A DNA stretch of 64,000 nucleotides from Roseivirga sp. E12 (GCF_017592825.1 NZ_JAGFMD010000011.1:47479-111478); one strand, 5' to 3'; numbered from the stretch's first letter, positions 6,994 to 16,548 are shown. A program made the numbers and translations. The notes: generated by a model not told the origin, from the sequence alone.

Positions 6994-9457
6994 TTTTATT
7001 TGTATAAAGACTTAGTTTTTGGAAAAGGTCTTCGGGGTCAAAGGGTTTGTGTACGAAGTCAACAAAGCCGAATTGTTTCAATTCAATTTCAAACTCAGAA
7101 GCATTGTGTGCGCTCATGGCAACCACTGTAGGAGAACCATCAGGTCGCATTTTGCGGAGTTGATTCGTTGTATCAAATCCATTGATTGGCTTCATTTCAA
7201 TGTCCATGAGAACTACATCGTATTCAGTTTCCTGAATTTTATCGAGTGCGTCATATCCATTATCTGCTTCGTCAAAAGAAGCATTCCAAATCTGAAAGAG
7301 ACGCTTAAGTACGAGTCTGTTCATGTCATTGTCATCAACAACAAGAATTTTCTTCTGATTCAAATCCTTATCTCGGTCTTGCTGTTGCAAGTCGACCATA
7401 TCAAATTCTGGATCGATTTTGAAGTCTATTTCAAATGAGAAGGTGGTACCTCTGTCTTCTACACTCTTTAATTTGATTTTACTACCCATTAAGTTGAGCA
7501 GTTTCTGCACAATAGAAAGACCAAGCCCTGTGCCTCCATATTCCCTTGTCGTCTCCTCACTGGCTTGTTCGTACTCTTCAAAGATAGCTTGTAGCTTGTC
7601 TTCAGGAATTCCAATGCCTGTATCAGAAACGCTGAAGGCCACTTTGGCAGTTTCATCCTTAATGCCTGCTAAGACTGCTTTAATGTGAATGTGTCCTTCA
7701 TGGGTGAATTTAATGGCATTGCTAATAAGGTTGTTGAGTATTTGAGTTAGCCTGGTTGGATCACCTGACAGACGATCGGGGAGGTGCTCTCCGATTTCTA
7801 TTCTCATCTCAATTCCCTTGTTGTTCGCTTTATATTTAAAACTTTCTGCAAGGTTTCTCAGCAAATCAATAAGTGAAAATTCTGTTGATTCAAGCCTTAG
7901 CTTACCCGCTTCAATCTTATTGTAATCTAATATGTCATTGATCAATGAATGAAGGCCTTCAGCAGAGAACTTCAGCGCATCTATGTATTCCTTCATCTCT
8001 TTGTCCTTGTTATCTATCTCCATGATGTGAGACAAACTGATGATGGCATTGAGTGGTGTTCTGATTTCGTGACTCATAACCGCTAGGAAATCAGATTTAT
8101 CCTTTGTAGCCTTTTCAGCTTCTTGACGAGCTTCTTTGAGTGCTTGGTTTTGTTTCTTAATCTGTTGAGTTCTATCAGCAACGATCTCTTCAAGTTCCTG
8201 ATTGATGTCTAGTTGAAGTCTCTCGTTTTTTCTGAGTTGTAAGATTAGCGACCTCTGTGTAATGTCATGATCTTCAAATTGACGCTTGAGTTTATGGCTA
8301 ATGCCCAGACTAAAGACTACGATTTCAACTATGATACCCGCCTGTACGAGGGTAGGTAAATCATTTGAAGGTTCCAATAGTTGACCCAATACCACTATTA
8401 GTACGCTAGCTATGAAGAACATTGAGCCATAGGCAAAATACTTCGCAATAATATTGTTAGTCCGAGCAGCATGGACGATTAGCACTAAAGCAAAGCCAAC
8501 AAGTACCAACACAGTGAGATGCATGGCCGCCATACCTAAGTACATGTTGCCTGTCAAAAAGAGATAAGTGGACAAGCCAAGAAACATGATCAAAGAAAAG
8601 TAAGACAAAACGATTAGTGTTTTATCCCACTTTGGCTGGTCAATGTGAGTTTCTAAAAAATATCGGGAAAAAGTGAAATAAGCAGCTGCGCTCAAAAGTG
8701 GTAGCGCCCACAGAGATGGTATCGGGTCAATAAGGTTTGTTAACACATAGAGTTCGATAATCCCATGCATATGGAGGAAATAGACCAGATTTGATAGTGC
8801 GTAAAAAGCAAAAAATAGGAAGACGCGCTCTCGTGTAAATCCATAGATGAAGAATGCTAGTATAATGACTACGAAAAGGATCCCTGAAAATATTCCCTCA
8901 AACAAGTTCATGTTTTCAAGCCTGTTCGTCCAAATGTCACCAAGCACAAGTGAAGCCTTTATGTCTATAGGGTTGCCGTCCGTACTTTCAATTTTGGCAT
9001 AAACATGAATTGTTTCACTTGCTGGAAGTGACAGGTTGATACGGGTTTGATATCCTTGTCGTATGTTCCTCTCATTTGTAGGGAAATGATATCCAGTTTT
9101 CCTGACAGTAGTTTCTTCGCCTTCAACCAAGTAATAAGTCTCTTTGCCATTTCTTCCTCCATGAAGAACGAACTCAAAGTCCTGACCTGTTCGGTTGTTA
9201 AGCTGAAAGTAGATCCAATAAGTGGCTTCTTCACTGAAAATGGAAATGTCCTCTAGGCGTAGAAAGTCATTCCTTTGTAGTTGACGTATGTCATCGATGA
9301 TTAATCTATTGTCGTCATCTCGATACACGAAAATTTCATCTGTTTCAATGATATCTTCCTCGGCAGAATAGACAGAATGAGCATTCGGAAAAGTATTCCT
9401 TTGTGCATAGCTATTAAGGCTGAGTAGTATGAAAAGTAAGAGACTAATCTTGTGCAT
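6986..9457 (-). CDS. 7TMR-DISM hybrid sensor histidine kinase
   Basis: An 823-residue hybrid kinase. A signal peptide ends near NSYAQ. A periplasmic 7TMR-DISM extracellular domain (about 30-170) is followed by a seven-helix 7TMR-DISM membrane region (about 180-390) and a coiled coil (about 400-450). The HisKA domain follows with phospho-acceptor His near 463 (MSHEIRTPLNAI). The ATPase domain has NLISNAIKFTHEG, SDTGIGIPED and YGGTGLGLSI. A C-terminal receiver has its acceptor Asp near 747 (DVVLMDIEMKPINGFDT). I use ATG 9457, not TTG 9472, because it begins a clean signal peptide. No output domain is present, so a separate phosphotransfer partner is expected. Ligand unknown; the DISM extracellular domain is thought to bind carbohydrate-like molecules. 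Confidence 0.93.
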   Translation of the reverse strand: MHKISLLLFILLSLNSYAQRNTFPNAHSVYSAEEDIIETDEIFVYRDDDNRLIIDDIRQLQRNDFLRLEDISIFSEEATYWIYFQLNNRTGQDFEFVLHGGRNGKETYYLVEGEETTVRKTGYHFPTNERNIRQGYQTRINLSLPASETIHVYAKIESTDGNPIDIKASLVLGDIWTNRLENMNLFEGIFSGILFVVIILAFFIYGFTRERVFLFFAFYALSNLVYFLHMHGIIELYVLTNLIDPIPSLWALPLLSAAAYFTFSRYFLETHIDQPKWDKTLIVLSYFSLIMFLGLSTYLFLTGNMYLGMAAMHLTVLVLVGFALVLIVHAARTNNIIAKYFAYGSMFFIASVLIVVLGQLLEPSNDLPTLVQAGIIVEIVVFSLGISHKLKRQFEDHDITQRSLILQLRKNERLQLDINQELEEIVADRTQQIKKQNQALKEARQEAEKATKDKSDFLAVMSHEIRTPLNAIISLSHIMEIDNKDKEMKEYIDALKFSAEGLHSLINDILDYNKIEAGKLRLESTEFSLIDLLRNLAESFKYKANNKGIEMRIEIGEHLPDRLSGDPTRLTQILNNLISNAIKFTHEGHIHIKAVLAGIKDETAKVAFSVSDTGIGIPEDKLQAIFEEYEQASEETTREYGGTGLGLSIVQKLLNLMGSKIKLKSVEDRGTTFSFEIDFKIDPEFDMVDLQQQDRDKDLNQKKILVVDDNDMNRLVLKRLFQIWNASFDEADNGYDALDKIQETEYDVVLMDIEMKPINGFDTTNQLRKMRPDGSPTVVAMSAHNASEFEIELKQFGFVDFVHKPFDPEDLFQKLSLYTNKNE

Positions 9458-9548
9458 TAGGGCACTATTCAAAATGGAATTTCAGCATTTTTAAGCTTTA
9501 AGCAAACCATTGCAGCGAATTGATTTGAACGGTGTTGCAGAACTCCAA

Positions 9549-10136
9549 TCAAACTTGTGCAAATTTAATTGCATCCTTTGACCAAGGTGCGCTCTGTTGA
9601 ATGGCTTCAAGGACTTTGCCAGGATCAGTAAATACGGTCCATATAGGTCTGTGATTTTCACTTAAGAATCCTTCTTCAATAGCATTGTCCAACATATTTA
9701 AGAGTGGGTCATAGTAACCGTCAAGGTTGAGTATAATGATTGGTTTTGTGAATATGCCGAGTCTTTTTAGTGTAATGGCTTCCATCAGTTCCTCAAAGGT
9801 GCCACAGCCACCCGGTAGTGTGATTAAGGCATCTACACCCACCATAAACTGTTTTTTCCTTTCGTGCATATCAGCGGTGAAAATGAATTCATTGACATCT
9901 TTATGGTGGAACTCCACCTCCTTCATGAAATGAGGCATAATTCCAATTATTCTGCCTTTCTCCTCTATGACCGTATCAGCAAGTGTACCCATCAGCCCTC
10001 TGGCTCCACCTCCATATACAACGGTGGTATTGTTCTTGACTAAGGCTCTGGCAAGTTCTCTAGTAGCTTCGAAGTATTTCTCATCGATTTTATCGCTAGA
10101 AGCGCAGTAGATACAAACTTTCTTGATTTTTTGCAT
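9549..10136 (-). CDS. LOG-family (TIGR00730) nucleotide phosphoribohydrolase
   Basis: A 195-residue Rossmann-fold protein of the LOG family, whose members release the base from (cytokinin) nucleoside 5'-monophosphates. The two diagnostic motifs are present: GGGARGLMG near residue 42 and PGGCGTFEEL near residue 107, the latter being the PGGxGTxxE active-site motif. Older annotations call this family lysine decarboxylase, which the motif does not support. It stands alone on the reverse strand, divergent from the large hybrid sensor at 10408. In bacteria the physiological substrate is often AMP or an unknown nucleotide. Confidence 0.93.
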   Translation of the reverse strand: MQKIKKVCIYCASSDKIDEKYFEATRELARALVKNNTTVVYGGGARGLMGTLADTVIEEKGRIIGIMPHFMKEVEFHHKDVNEFIFTADMHERKKQFMVGVDALITLPGGCGTFEELMEAITLKRLGIFTKPIIILNLDGYYDPLLNMLDNAIEEGFLSENHRPIWTVFTDPGKVLEAIQQSAPWSKDAIKFAQV

Positions 10137-10335
10137 TTAGGAAGGGTCCAAGACCTTGGTTTCTTAAATCAAGCTAAGCAAAAAAAGAATACTTTTTGGA
10201 AAGGACTATTTAAAAAAAGCGGTATCGATTGAATTAGCTTTCGTTGGGTGAATATTGAGTCAGATACCAATGATAAGATGTCTATGAAGTCTTTTTATTA
10301 GAATCCTCACAAAAAATATATGTCGGAACTCATTT

Positions 10336-10366
10336 TTTGTACTCCTACTTATACGAACTATCTTGT
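10336..10366 (+). promoter_or_regulatory. Possible promoter of the hybrid sensor gene
   Basis: TTTG (10336-10339), a 19-base spacer and TATCTTGT (10359-10366) have the right spacing for a Bacteroidota promoter, but the -7 box has two mismatches. The rest of the 271-base gap from 10137 shows no gene or clear terminator. Confidence 0.3.
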
Positions 10367-10407
10367 TAACCGAATAGCTGGTTTCTAAACCCTATTGATA
10401 CACCAAA

Positions 10408-13400
10408 ATGCGTGATTTGATGTTAAAAATCAGCGGAGCAGTCGCACCGGCTGTACTTATGTTCCTGTCTATTGTTTTTAATCTCAGAGCACAGGAGACT
10501 CCCTTGGTGATTAAAGAGATTGGTACTCCCTTTGTAAAAAATTATTTACCTACCGAATATGGGGCACATGAACAGAACTATAAGATTGTCCAATCAAAAG
10601 AAGGGTTCCTATATATAGCAAATGTTACTGGAGTTATTGAGTTTGATGGAAAGTCATGGTCAGTTGACGGTCGGGTAACGGATGATGCATTTAAGGGAGT
10701 GGCCATCGGAAGTGACAATCTAGTCTATGGATCGGCAAAGAGCATTATGGGTCGTTATGTCCCTGATTCTGTAGGGCAGCTTCAATTCGAATCACTTGAG
10801 CCAAAAATATCAAAAGATTTTACTGGTTTTGGGGACATTCGTTCAGTGGATGCCTTGGGCGATGAGCTAATCTTTAGGGCAAAAGAACAGTTGCTGATAT
10901 ATGATATCATAACCGATACCACAAGGGTGGTTTCCGCAAGTGGCAGTTTTGGAAGAGGGGATGTTGTTGACAACCAATACTACATTGTAGATTATGATAG
11001 GGGCCTTTTACGACTTGATGGTGACGATTTTACACTGCTTCCCGGTACAGAATTCTTGAAACAAAACATAGTTGAAGAGATTCTGAGATTTTCCAAGGAC
11101 GAACTTCTTTTGATTTCTAGGTCTAGTGGTTTGTGGAAATATGATTTCAAGAAAATGCAGTCATGGGACACTGAAGTATCGGGTTTTTTGAATCAGCATA
11201 AAGGATTTGCCGCAACCAATATCCAAGACCAATACTTTGCCTTGGGTACAACCACAGGTGGAACAGTAATTATAGATTCAACAGGTCAATTGGTTCAGAA
11301 GCTCGATAAAGAGATGGGAGTGGGGAGCAATGGAGTCGTTCAAGATCTGTTCTTTGACAAAGACCAGAATCTTTGGATTGCTCAAGATGGTTCAATCAGT
11401 CAGGTGATATTAAACTCTCCATTTACTACTATAGATGATAGGCATGGGGTAAATGGCTATGTGCTTTATTTTCAAAATTGGAACAATAAGACATATGTGT
11501 CCACCGCCACAGGAGTGGTGATTAAGAGTGAATCTGACCCATGGCAAAGCACAAGACCTAAATACAAACCATTCAAACCTATTTCAGAAAATAGAGAAAG
11601 AGTTTGGATGACTGTGAAGCAGGGTGGGGACTTCTTTTCTGCAGGAAATAACGGCTTCATTCAAATAACTGAAAATGGTCTAAGAACTCTTCTTGATAAC
11701 GGTGAGAGAATGTGGGCAGCGGTTGCAATGCAAGGTGGGGATGAAATGATTATTGGTAGTATAGAGGGGTATCTCCATAGGTTTATTAAAAAGGAAGGTA
11801 GATGGAGTTATGATTCAAGAATCAAAGGTTTCAATAAACAAATGGACTTTCTTGAACAGACAGAGGATGGCGATATATGGATGACCGATTCAGGTACTGG
11901 TGTTTTCAAAATAAAGCTTAATGAGAGAAGAGATAGTGCTGTTTCGGTGAAAGTTTATGGTCCGAATGAGGGATTGCCAGAACTCGCAAGAAATAGAGTG
12001 TTTAGACATGAACAAGGGCTCTTGTTTGCCACTGGAGCCGGGGTGTACAAGTACAATATAGTAGCTGATAGGTTTGAGCCTGTAGAGAAGTTTAACAAAC
12101 ATCTTTCTGAAGATTATGTCTTTCGGTTGATTGAAATGAAGAATGGAGATGTCTATGGCGCACTTAACCCTAGAGGTAAATCTTTACTTAGGAAGGTAGG
12201 TGATGATTATGAGTTGACTATGGTGCCATTTCAAAGGATTGCCGGACACAATTCAGAATATGTTTCGGGCTTAGGAGGTAGTGATGTTTGGATTGCTGGT
12301 ACGGGAATTAAACACTATAAGTCAGGCTATGAACATCGGCCACCTGCTTTTAAAGCCTATGTTCGATCGGTTCGAGTTTCGAACAAAAATGATTCATTAA
12401 TCTATGCAGGAGGAAATATAGATCAGTCGATAGAATTGAGACCCAAGGAGAACGCGATTTACTTCGATTACTCTGCAACTTATTATGACAAGTCAGAAGA
12501 AATAGAATTCCAAAGCTACCTCGAAGGTTCAGAAGATACTTGGGCGCCTTGGAGTGACCAGGCGGCAAGAAATTACACGAATTTATCTCATGGTACTTAC
12601 ACATTTAAGGTAAGGGCAAAGAACTTATATGGCGATGTGAGTGACATTGGAGAATACACCTTCTCAATTCACACACCTTGGTATCTGACCATATGGGCCT
12701 ACATTCTCTATGCCATATTAGTTGCACTTTCAGTCTGGCTTATTGTTAAACTCAATACAAGGAGGTTAGAGAATGAAAAGAAACTATTGGAAGAGGCAAT
12801 ATTGGCAAGAACTCAAGAGATACGTACACAGAAAGAAAAAGCAGAAGCAGACAAGACTTTAATCCAGCAGCAAGCCGATAGACTCAGAGAGCTCGATAAG
12901 GTAAAGTCTCGGTTCTTCGCTAATATATCTCATGAATTGAGAACCCCTTTGACGCTCATCAATGCGCCACTGGAATCTCTGATTGAAAGTGGTAAAATCT
13001 CTGACGAGGAGATTAGAACAACTCTAAAAGTGGCGAAGCGCAATGGAGTGAGTCTACTTTCACTAGTAGAAGAAATATTGGACCTTGCCAAGCTCGAAGC
13101 TGGGAAACTCAAACTGGTTGAAAACCCAGTTCAATTGAAAGAATTTCTTTCTGACATTCTATCAAACTATACTTCCGCTTTACAAGAAAAGGGGATTCAA
13201 TTAAAGCTTGACTATTGGCCTGAAGAAAATCTGACCATCCTTCTTGATGAAAATAAATACGGGAAGATAGTTAGGAACTTGATATCAAATGCACTGAAGT
13301 TCACCAAAGATGAAATTGCAATTCAAGTGCAGTATAGTTCGGACAGCAAGGAACAGATTCAACTGATTATTACTGATAATGGAGTTGGGATCGATGCTGT

Positions 13401-14322
13401 TGATCTACAGTATATTTTTGACCGTTACTATCAATCTGAAAAACCTGAAAACAAAGCTGAAGGAGGAACTGGCATTGGGTTGGCACTGGCCAAAGAACTT
13501 ACGGAGCTGATGTCGGGAAGCCTTAAGGTATCGAGCCAACTAAATATTGGAAGCGTTTTTACTATAGAAGTCCCTTTGAAAGAGGTTAAAGAAGAGACCA
13601 TAGTCCCTTTGACAAAAGCGGATAATGAGGTATTAGATATTGCGCTAAGAGAGACAATTGCAAACTACTCTGTCAAGTTTTCAATAGACAAACCAGTGCT
13701 GCTCATCACTGAGGATCATCCCGAAATGAGAGCATTTATTGCAAAGACTTTGACGCCATACTTCAGTGTGTTGCAAGCTCAAAATGGGATAGAGGCATTG
13801 GAGATTCTAAAGGTGCAATCCGTAGATATTATTATTTCTGATGTGATGATGCCCCTAATGGATGGTTTTGAATTGTTAGAGGCTATAAAGAAAGACGAAA
13901 AACTCCATCAAATATCTATAGTAATGCTTACCGCCAGAGCAGATCAAGAAGATCGCTTATATGCATTGACACTTGGTATTGATGATTACCTTACCAAACC
14001 ATTCAGCGCGGCTGTATTCCTAGCTCGAATCAAGAATATTCTTGAAAATCGAATTAAAGTGATCAGAGAATTTAAGATGATGGTGGAGTCAACATCTCTC
14101 GTTGACAACAAGAATGTTTCTAAGCTAATCGATGCTTACCATTTGTCTGAAAGAGAAGTTGAAGTTATGAGACTGTTGGCTAAGAGACTGACAAATGCCG
14201 AGATAGCTGAAAAGCTGTTTGTCTCAACCAACACGGTGAAATATCACGTTAAAAATCTCTACTCAAAATTGGGAGTAGCCAGCCGATCGCAAGTTGTTGA
14301 TAGACTCGAAGCGATTAAGTAG
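10408..14322 (+). CDS. Hybrid two-component system with Y_Y_Y sensor and LuxR-type HTH
   Basis: A 1304-residue one-protein two-component system. Signal peptide (about 1-28), then a long periplasmic beta-propeller-like region (about 50-670), a Y_Y_Y domain (about 680-755) and one membrane helix (about 759-782). A cytoplasmic coiled coil leads to HisKA with His near 841 (NISHELRTPLTLI), then the ATPase domain (NLISNALKF, GTGIGLALAKEL). The receiver has its acceptor Asp near 1144 (IIISDVMMPLMDGFE). The last about 55 residues are a LuxR/GerE helix-turn-helix (LSEREVEVMRLLAKRLTNAE, then NTVKYHVKNLYSKLG). Bacteroides HTCS proteins of this layout usually end in an AraC domain, so the LuxR output is notable. 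No polysaccharide-use genes adjoin it, so its signal cannot be inferred. Confidence 0.95.
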   Translation: MRDLMLKISGAVAPAVLMFLSIVFNLRAQETPLVIKEIGTPFVKNYLPTEYGAHEQNYKIVQSKEGFLYIANVTGVIEFDGKSWSVDGRVTDDAFKGVAIGSDNLVYGSAKSIMGRYVPDSVGQLQFESLEPKISKDFTGFGDIRSVDALGDELIFRAKEQLLIYDIITDTTRVVSASGSFGRGDVVDNQYYIVDYDRGLLRLDGDDFTLLPGTEFLKQNIVEEILRFSKDELLLISRSSGLWKYDFKKMQSWDTEVSGFLNQHKGFAATNIQDQYFALGTTTGGTVIIDSTGQLVQKLDKEMGVGSNGVVQDLFFDKDQNLWIAQDGSISQVILNSPFTTIDDRHGVNGYVLYFQNWNNKTYVSTATGVVIKSESDPWQSTRPKYKPFKPISENRERVWMTVKQGGDFFSAGNNGFIQITENGLRTLLDNGERMWAAVAMQGGDEMIIGSIEGYLHRFIKKEGRWSYDSRIKGFNKQMDFLEQTEDGDIWMTDSGTGVFKIKLNERRDSAVSVKVYGPNEGLPELARNRVFRHEQGLLFATGAGVYKYNIVADRFEPVEKFNKHLSEDYVFRLIEMKNGDVYGALNPRGKSLLRKVGDDYELTMVPFQRIAGHNSEYVSGLGGSDVWIAGTGIKHYKSGYEHRPPAFKAYVRSVRVSNKNDSLIYAGGNIDQSIELRPKENAIYFDYSATYYDKSEEIEFQSYLEGSEDTWAPWSDQAARNYTNLSHGTYTFKVRAKNLYGDVSDIGEYTFSIHTPWYLTIWAYILYAILVALSVWLIVKLNTRRLENEKKLLEEAILARTQEIRTQKEKAEADKTLIQQQADRLRELDKVKSRFFANISHELRTPLTLINAPLESLIESGKISDEEIRTTLKVAKRNGVSLLSLVEEILDLAKLEAGKLKLVENPVQLKEFLSDILSNYTSALQEKGIQLKLDYWPEENLTILLDENKYGKIVRNLISNALKFTKDEIAIQVQYSSDSKEQIQLIITDNGVGIDAVDLQYIFDRYYQSEKPENKAEGGTGIGLALAKELTELMSGSLKVSSQLNIGSVFTIEVPLKEVKEETIVPLTKADNEVLDIALRETIANYSVKFSIDKPVLLITEDHPEMRAFIAKTLTPYFSVLQAQNGIEALEILKVQSVDIIISDVMMPLMDGFELLEAIKKDEKLHQISIVMLTARADQEDRLYALTLGIDDYLTKPFSAAVFLARIKNILENRIKVIREFKMMVESTSLVDNKNVSKLIDAYHLSEREVEVMRLLAKRLTNAEIAEKLFVSTNTVKYHVKNLYSKLGVASRSQVVDRLEAIK

Positions 14323-14673
14323 TCAAAGGCAATTTATTGCTATTCACATTCATTTTCTTACTATTTAAATACGGTTTTTGATTAAAACTACCCGCTATGG
14401 GTAGGGCGCTGTCTACCTTTTTTCTACAAATTGTGGCCAATCCAAATCTTGCTTTAGGGTAGAGAGAAGGATTAACCAAAACACATAGAATACCAGGTGC
14501 TTTAAAGTCAACGAATTGTTGATGATTTAGTGGGATATGCGATGTAATATCTCAATCGCACTAGCACCCAAGTTAGTAGTCAGAAAGTGGTTGAGTCAGT
14601 AGTCAGTCAAGAAACTGCTTTCTAAAATAAGGGCCCCGATTAATCGGGGCCTTTTTAGCCAAAGACACCAATT
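14323..14673. other. Intergenic region with structured, possibly transcribed DNA
   Basis: No plausible coding frame is seen. A short inverted repeat CTACCC-gctat-GGGTAG lies near 14386-14402, just after the sensor gene. Further on are TGCGAT/ATCGCA and AGAAAG/CTTTCT pairings and a direct repeat of GTAGTCAG near 14575-14610. The region ends in the strong terminator at 14632. This would fit either a long 3' untranslated region or a small RNA of about 100-200 bases. No promoter could be fixed. Confidence 0.35.
14632..14656 (+). terminator. Strong intrinsic terminator
   Basis: The perfect 20-base palindrome GGCCCCGATTAATCGGGGCC is followed by five T residues. It lies 310 bases after the sensor gene's stop, further than usual for its own terminator, so it may end a separate short transcript. 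Confidence 0.8.
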
Positions 14674-14787
14674 ATGGATATTGAACAAGTATTAATAACT
14701 GACAAGCGAAAGAAAGTAGCTAGATTTTTGAAAGTGGTTTTTTGGTTTATCCTAATTGGTACACTTATTAATGCCTTTTTTATTTAA
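14674..14787 (+). CDS. Small single-helix membrane peptide (37 aa)
   Basis: An open frame of 37 codons, MDIEQVLITDKRKKVARFLK followed by a hydrophobic stretch VVFWFILIGTLINAFFI to the stop. The basic segment before one membrane helix is the usual pattern of a small inner-membrane protein with its N-terminus in the cytoplasm. It lies between two terminators, 18 bases after the first, and a hairpin follows its stop. Coding evidence is only the composition and its isolation between terminators. A chance frame is possible. Confidence 0.4.
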   Translation: MDIEQVLITDKRKKVARFLKVVFWFILIGTLINAFFI

Positions 14788-14841
14788 TACTATACTTCTA
14801 TCAATGATTGAGACGCAGTCAATGACGGTGCGCAGGTATAT

Positions 14842-14878
14842 AACCCCGATATTCTAAACTCTTAGAAGTTGGGGTTTT
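14842..14878 (+). terminator. Probable intrinsic terminator after the 37-aa frame
   Basis: AACCCC (14842-14847) pairs with GGGGTT (14871-14876), and inside it CTAA pairs with TTAG. TTTT overlaps the 3' arm end. The T run is short, so strength is uncertain. Confidence 0.5.
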
Positions 14879-14897
14879 ATGTTATCTTAGGAATGGA

Positions 14898-15341
14898 ATG
14901 GAACTGGCAATTACAGTGATTGCTGCATTTTTTGCTCTGGGCTGGTCGAAGAATGCAAAGAAAAGAACGACCAAGATCGCAACGATTCTGATCGCATTGA
15001 GTTCACTTATTCAGTACGATCCTTATTTCGGTCTTGGACCTTATTCAATTTATTTCTTGATCTTTTTCTCTTTTTATGCTGCAATTGAGTCATTGAACTC
15101 GTTGCGATTGACAAGGGCTCATCATGTTTTCTTTTTGGGTTGTGCCAGTGTGATAGCCTTCTTTCAGGTTTTATATCTAGTAGAGTTTCCTTTTTATATC
15201 CCCAAGTACCCTTTTTCTTTGGTCTACCTGATTTGCTTTACCTTTTTCTGGTTTTTTACAAAACGAAAAATTCTCACGAGACTTGGCGTATTGGTCGTTT
15301 GGTTAGGGGTAGCGCTGAAGTGGTTATTTGTTGCTCTTTAG
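14898..15341 (+). CDS. Small polytopic membrane protein, hypothetical
   Basis: A 147-residue protein with about five hydrophobic helices (about 3-17, 27-60 possibly as two, 75-98, 103-120 and 125-145) joined by short basic loops (KNAKKRTTK, TKRKILTR). The basic loops suggest cytoplasmic sides. No signal peptide, conserved polar residues or family motif is recognised. It is preceded by the terminator at 14842-14878 and converges on the SCO gene with a 4-base overlap of the stop regions. Function unknown; it could be an accessory or sensing membrane protein. Confidence 0.7.
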   Translation: MELAITVIAAFFALGWSKNAKKRTTKIATILIALSSLIQYDPYFGLGPYSIYFLIFFSFYAAIESLNSLRLTRAHHVFFLGCASVIAFFQVLYLVEFPFYIPKYPFSLVYLICFTFFWFFTKRKILTRLGVLVVWLGVALKWLFVAL

Positions 15342-15982
15342 CCCAATGCAAGTAGAGTTTCAATATCTCTCTGTAATCTTGTCATTTCAATTGGGAGCGT
15401 ACCATTATAGACACCCCGTATTCTTCCTTTTTGGTCAACTAGGACAAAGTTTTCAGTATGCAGGAATTCGTCAGTAGACTTATTTAGACCAATTTCTTTT
15501 TCTGCGAAAAATGACCTTCTAGCCAATTCGTAAATCTGTTCAGTTTCTCCGGTTAATAAATGCCATTGCTTGGAGTCAATACCCTTTACCCTTGCATAGT
15601 TTTTAAGTACAGAAACCGAATCAGCCCAAGGCATAATACTAAAAGAAGTGATCTTCACTTGTTCCTCACTGAATGCCTCTTGAATTCTAGCCAGGTTGGA
15701 AGTCATCTTTGGGCAAATGCTCGGGCAAATAGTAAAGAAAAAGTCCGCTACGTAAATACTACCCTCAAGACTAGAATTGTCAACCAATTGGCCCTCTTGA
15801 TTTTTCAAACTAAAGGGACTTATTGAGTGTATTCGAGTGTAGTTAGGGTCTGATTTTTCGATCCATTTGGGAGTAAACTCTGCCGAATTGTAAAACGGAA
15901 GTGGTGTAAGTGATGCTCTTTTACCGCATGAGTAAGCAGTGAGCAGACTAATAAACGATAGCAGTGTAAATACCTTCTTCAT
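15338..15982 (-). CDS. SCO1/SenC-family thioredoxin-like protein
   Basis: A 214-residue probable lipoprotein (signal ending LLTAYSC, cysteine at about 19). The thioredoxin-like domain has the copper-binding CPSIC motif (CxxxC, near residue 90) and the distant ligand histidine in FLHTENFVLVDQKGRIRG. SCO proteins deliver copper to the CuA site of cytochrome oxidase or act as thiol-disulfide reductants. It is the third gene of an operon after the YHYH and MORN-like genes, and its first 35 bases overlap the end of the MORN-like gene, implying coupled translation. Association with a YHYH protein suggests a shared periplasmic metal or redox task, an inference. Confidence 0.92.
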   Translation of the reverse strand: MKKVFTLLSFISLLTAYSCGKRASLTPLPFYNSAEFTPKWIEKSDPNYTRIHSISPFSLKNQEGQLVDNSSLEGSIYVADFFFTICPSICPKMTSNLARIQEAFSEEQVKITSFSIMPWADSVSVLKNYARVKGIDSKQWHLLTGETEQIYELARRSFFAEKEIGLNKSTDEFLHTENFVLVDQKGRIRGVYNGTLPIEMTRLQRDIETLLALG

Positions 15983-16547
15983 CAGTTACAGATTTACAAT
16001 TTTTAAGACCAATTAGTCCATAGCGATGGCCATCTTTCACAACATAGTTCGCTCTGATTTTTCCATCCTCCATCCACATTTTTTGACTGCCATCTTCTTT
16101 TCCTTTTTGATAGTTAAAAAAGCGATAGGGCTGTCCAGAGGCATACCATTCCTTCAATTCACCGATATGTAAGTCTCTTTCAAAGTAATATTCGAACTTT
16201 TGTTGACCACTAGGCCAGAAGCCAATGTGCTTTCCAGTTTTTCTGTTTTCTGAATAGAACCTCTGTTCACGTAATTGTTTATTGGCATAATATTGAATGG
16301 ATTCACCTTCGAGCTTTCCATTTAAATACCCAGTTTTGGATTGTATAGAACCATCTTCATGGTAACTGGTTAAATAGCCGGAATACAGCCTGTCATCAAA
16401 ATAGACAACAGCGGCCTTCTTGGTCAAATCAGGGTGCTTTAAACTTACTTCTTGGTTAGGAACCATGATCACTATTGCATCATCATTTAATGGAGAGGAA
16501 TCACAGGCCATGATAGCAATGAGTATGATATAGGGCAGTTTCTTCAA
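15948..16547 (-). CDS. MORN-variant (YwqK-like) repeat lipoprotein
   Basis: A 199-residue probable lipoprotein (IMACDSS near residue 15, with acidic residues following). It contains tandem MORN-variant repeats of the form G-x-x-x-x-y-x-x-G-x-x: YSGYLTSYHEDGSIQSKTGY, LEGESIQYYANKQLREQRFY, GKHIGFWPSGQQKFEYYF and IGELKEWYASGQPYRFFNY. Databases often call this family YwqK antitoxin, but no toxin gene is nearby and the repeats more likely mediate binding. It sits one base after the YHYH gene and overlaps the SCO gene, so all three are probably one operon. Confidence 0.85.
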   Translation of the reverse strand: MKKLPYIILIAIMACDSSPLNDDAIVIMVPNQEVSLKHPDLTKKAAVVYFDDRLYSGYLTSYHEDGSIQSKTGYLNGKLEGESIQYYANKQLREQRFYSENRKTGKHIGFWPSGQQKFEYYFERDLHIGELKEWYASGQPYRFFNYQKGKEDGSQKMWMEDGKIRANYVVKDGHRYGLIGLKNCKSVTDEEGIYTAIVY

Positions 16548-16548
16548 T

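Noticed and set aside
9549..10136. Lysine decarboxylase
   Set aside because: The PGGxGTxxE motif marks the LOG family of nucleotide phosphoribohydrolases; the old name is a known mis-annotation.
15948..16547. Antitoxin of a toxin-antitoxin system
   Set aside because: The YwqK-type name is by repeat similarity only; no toxin gene adjoins it and it carries a lipoprotein signal.
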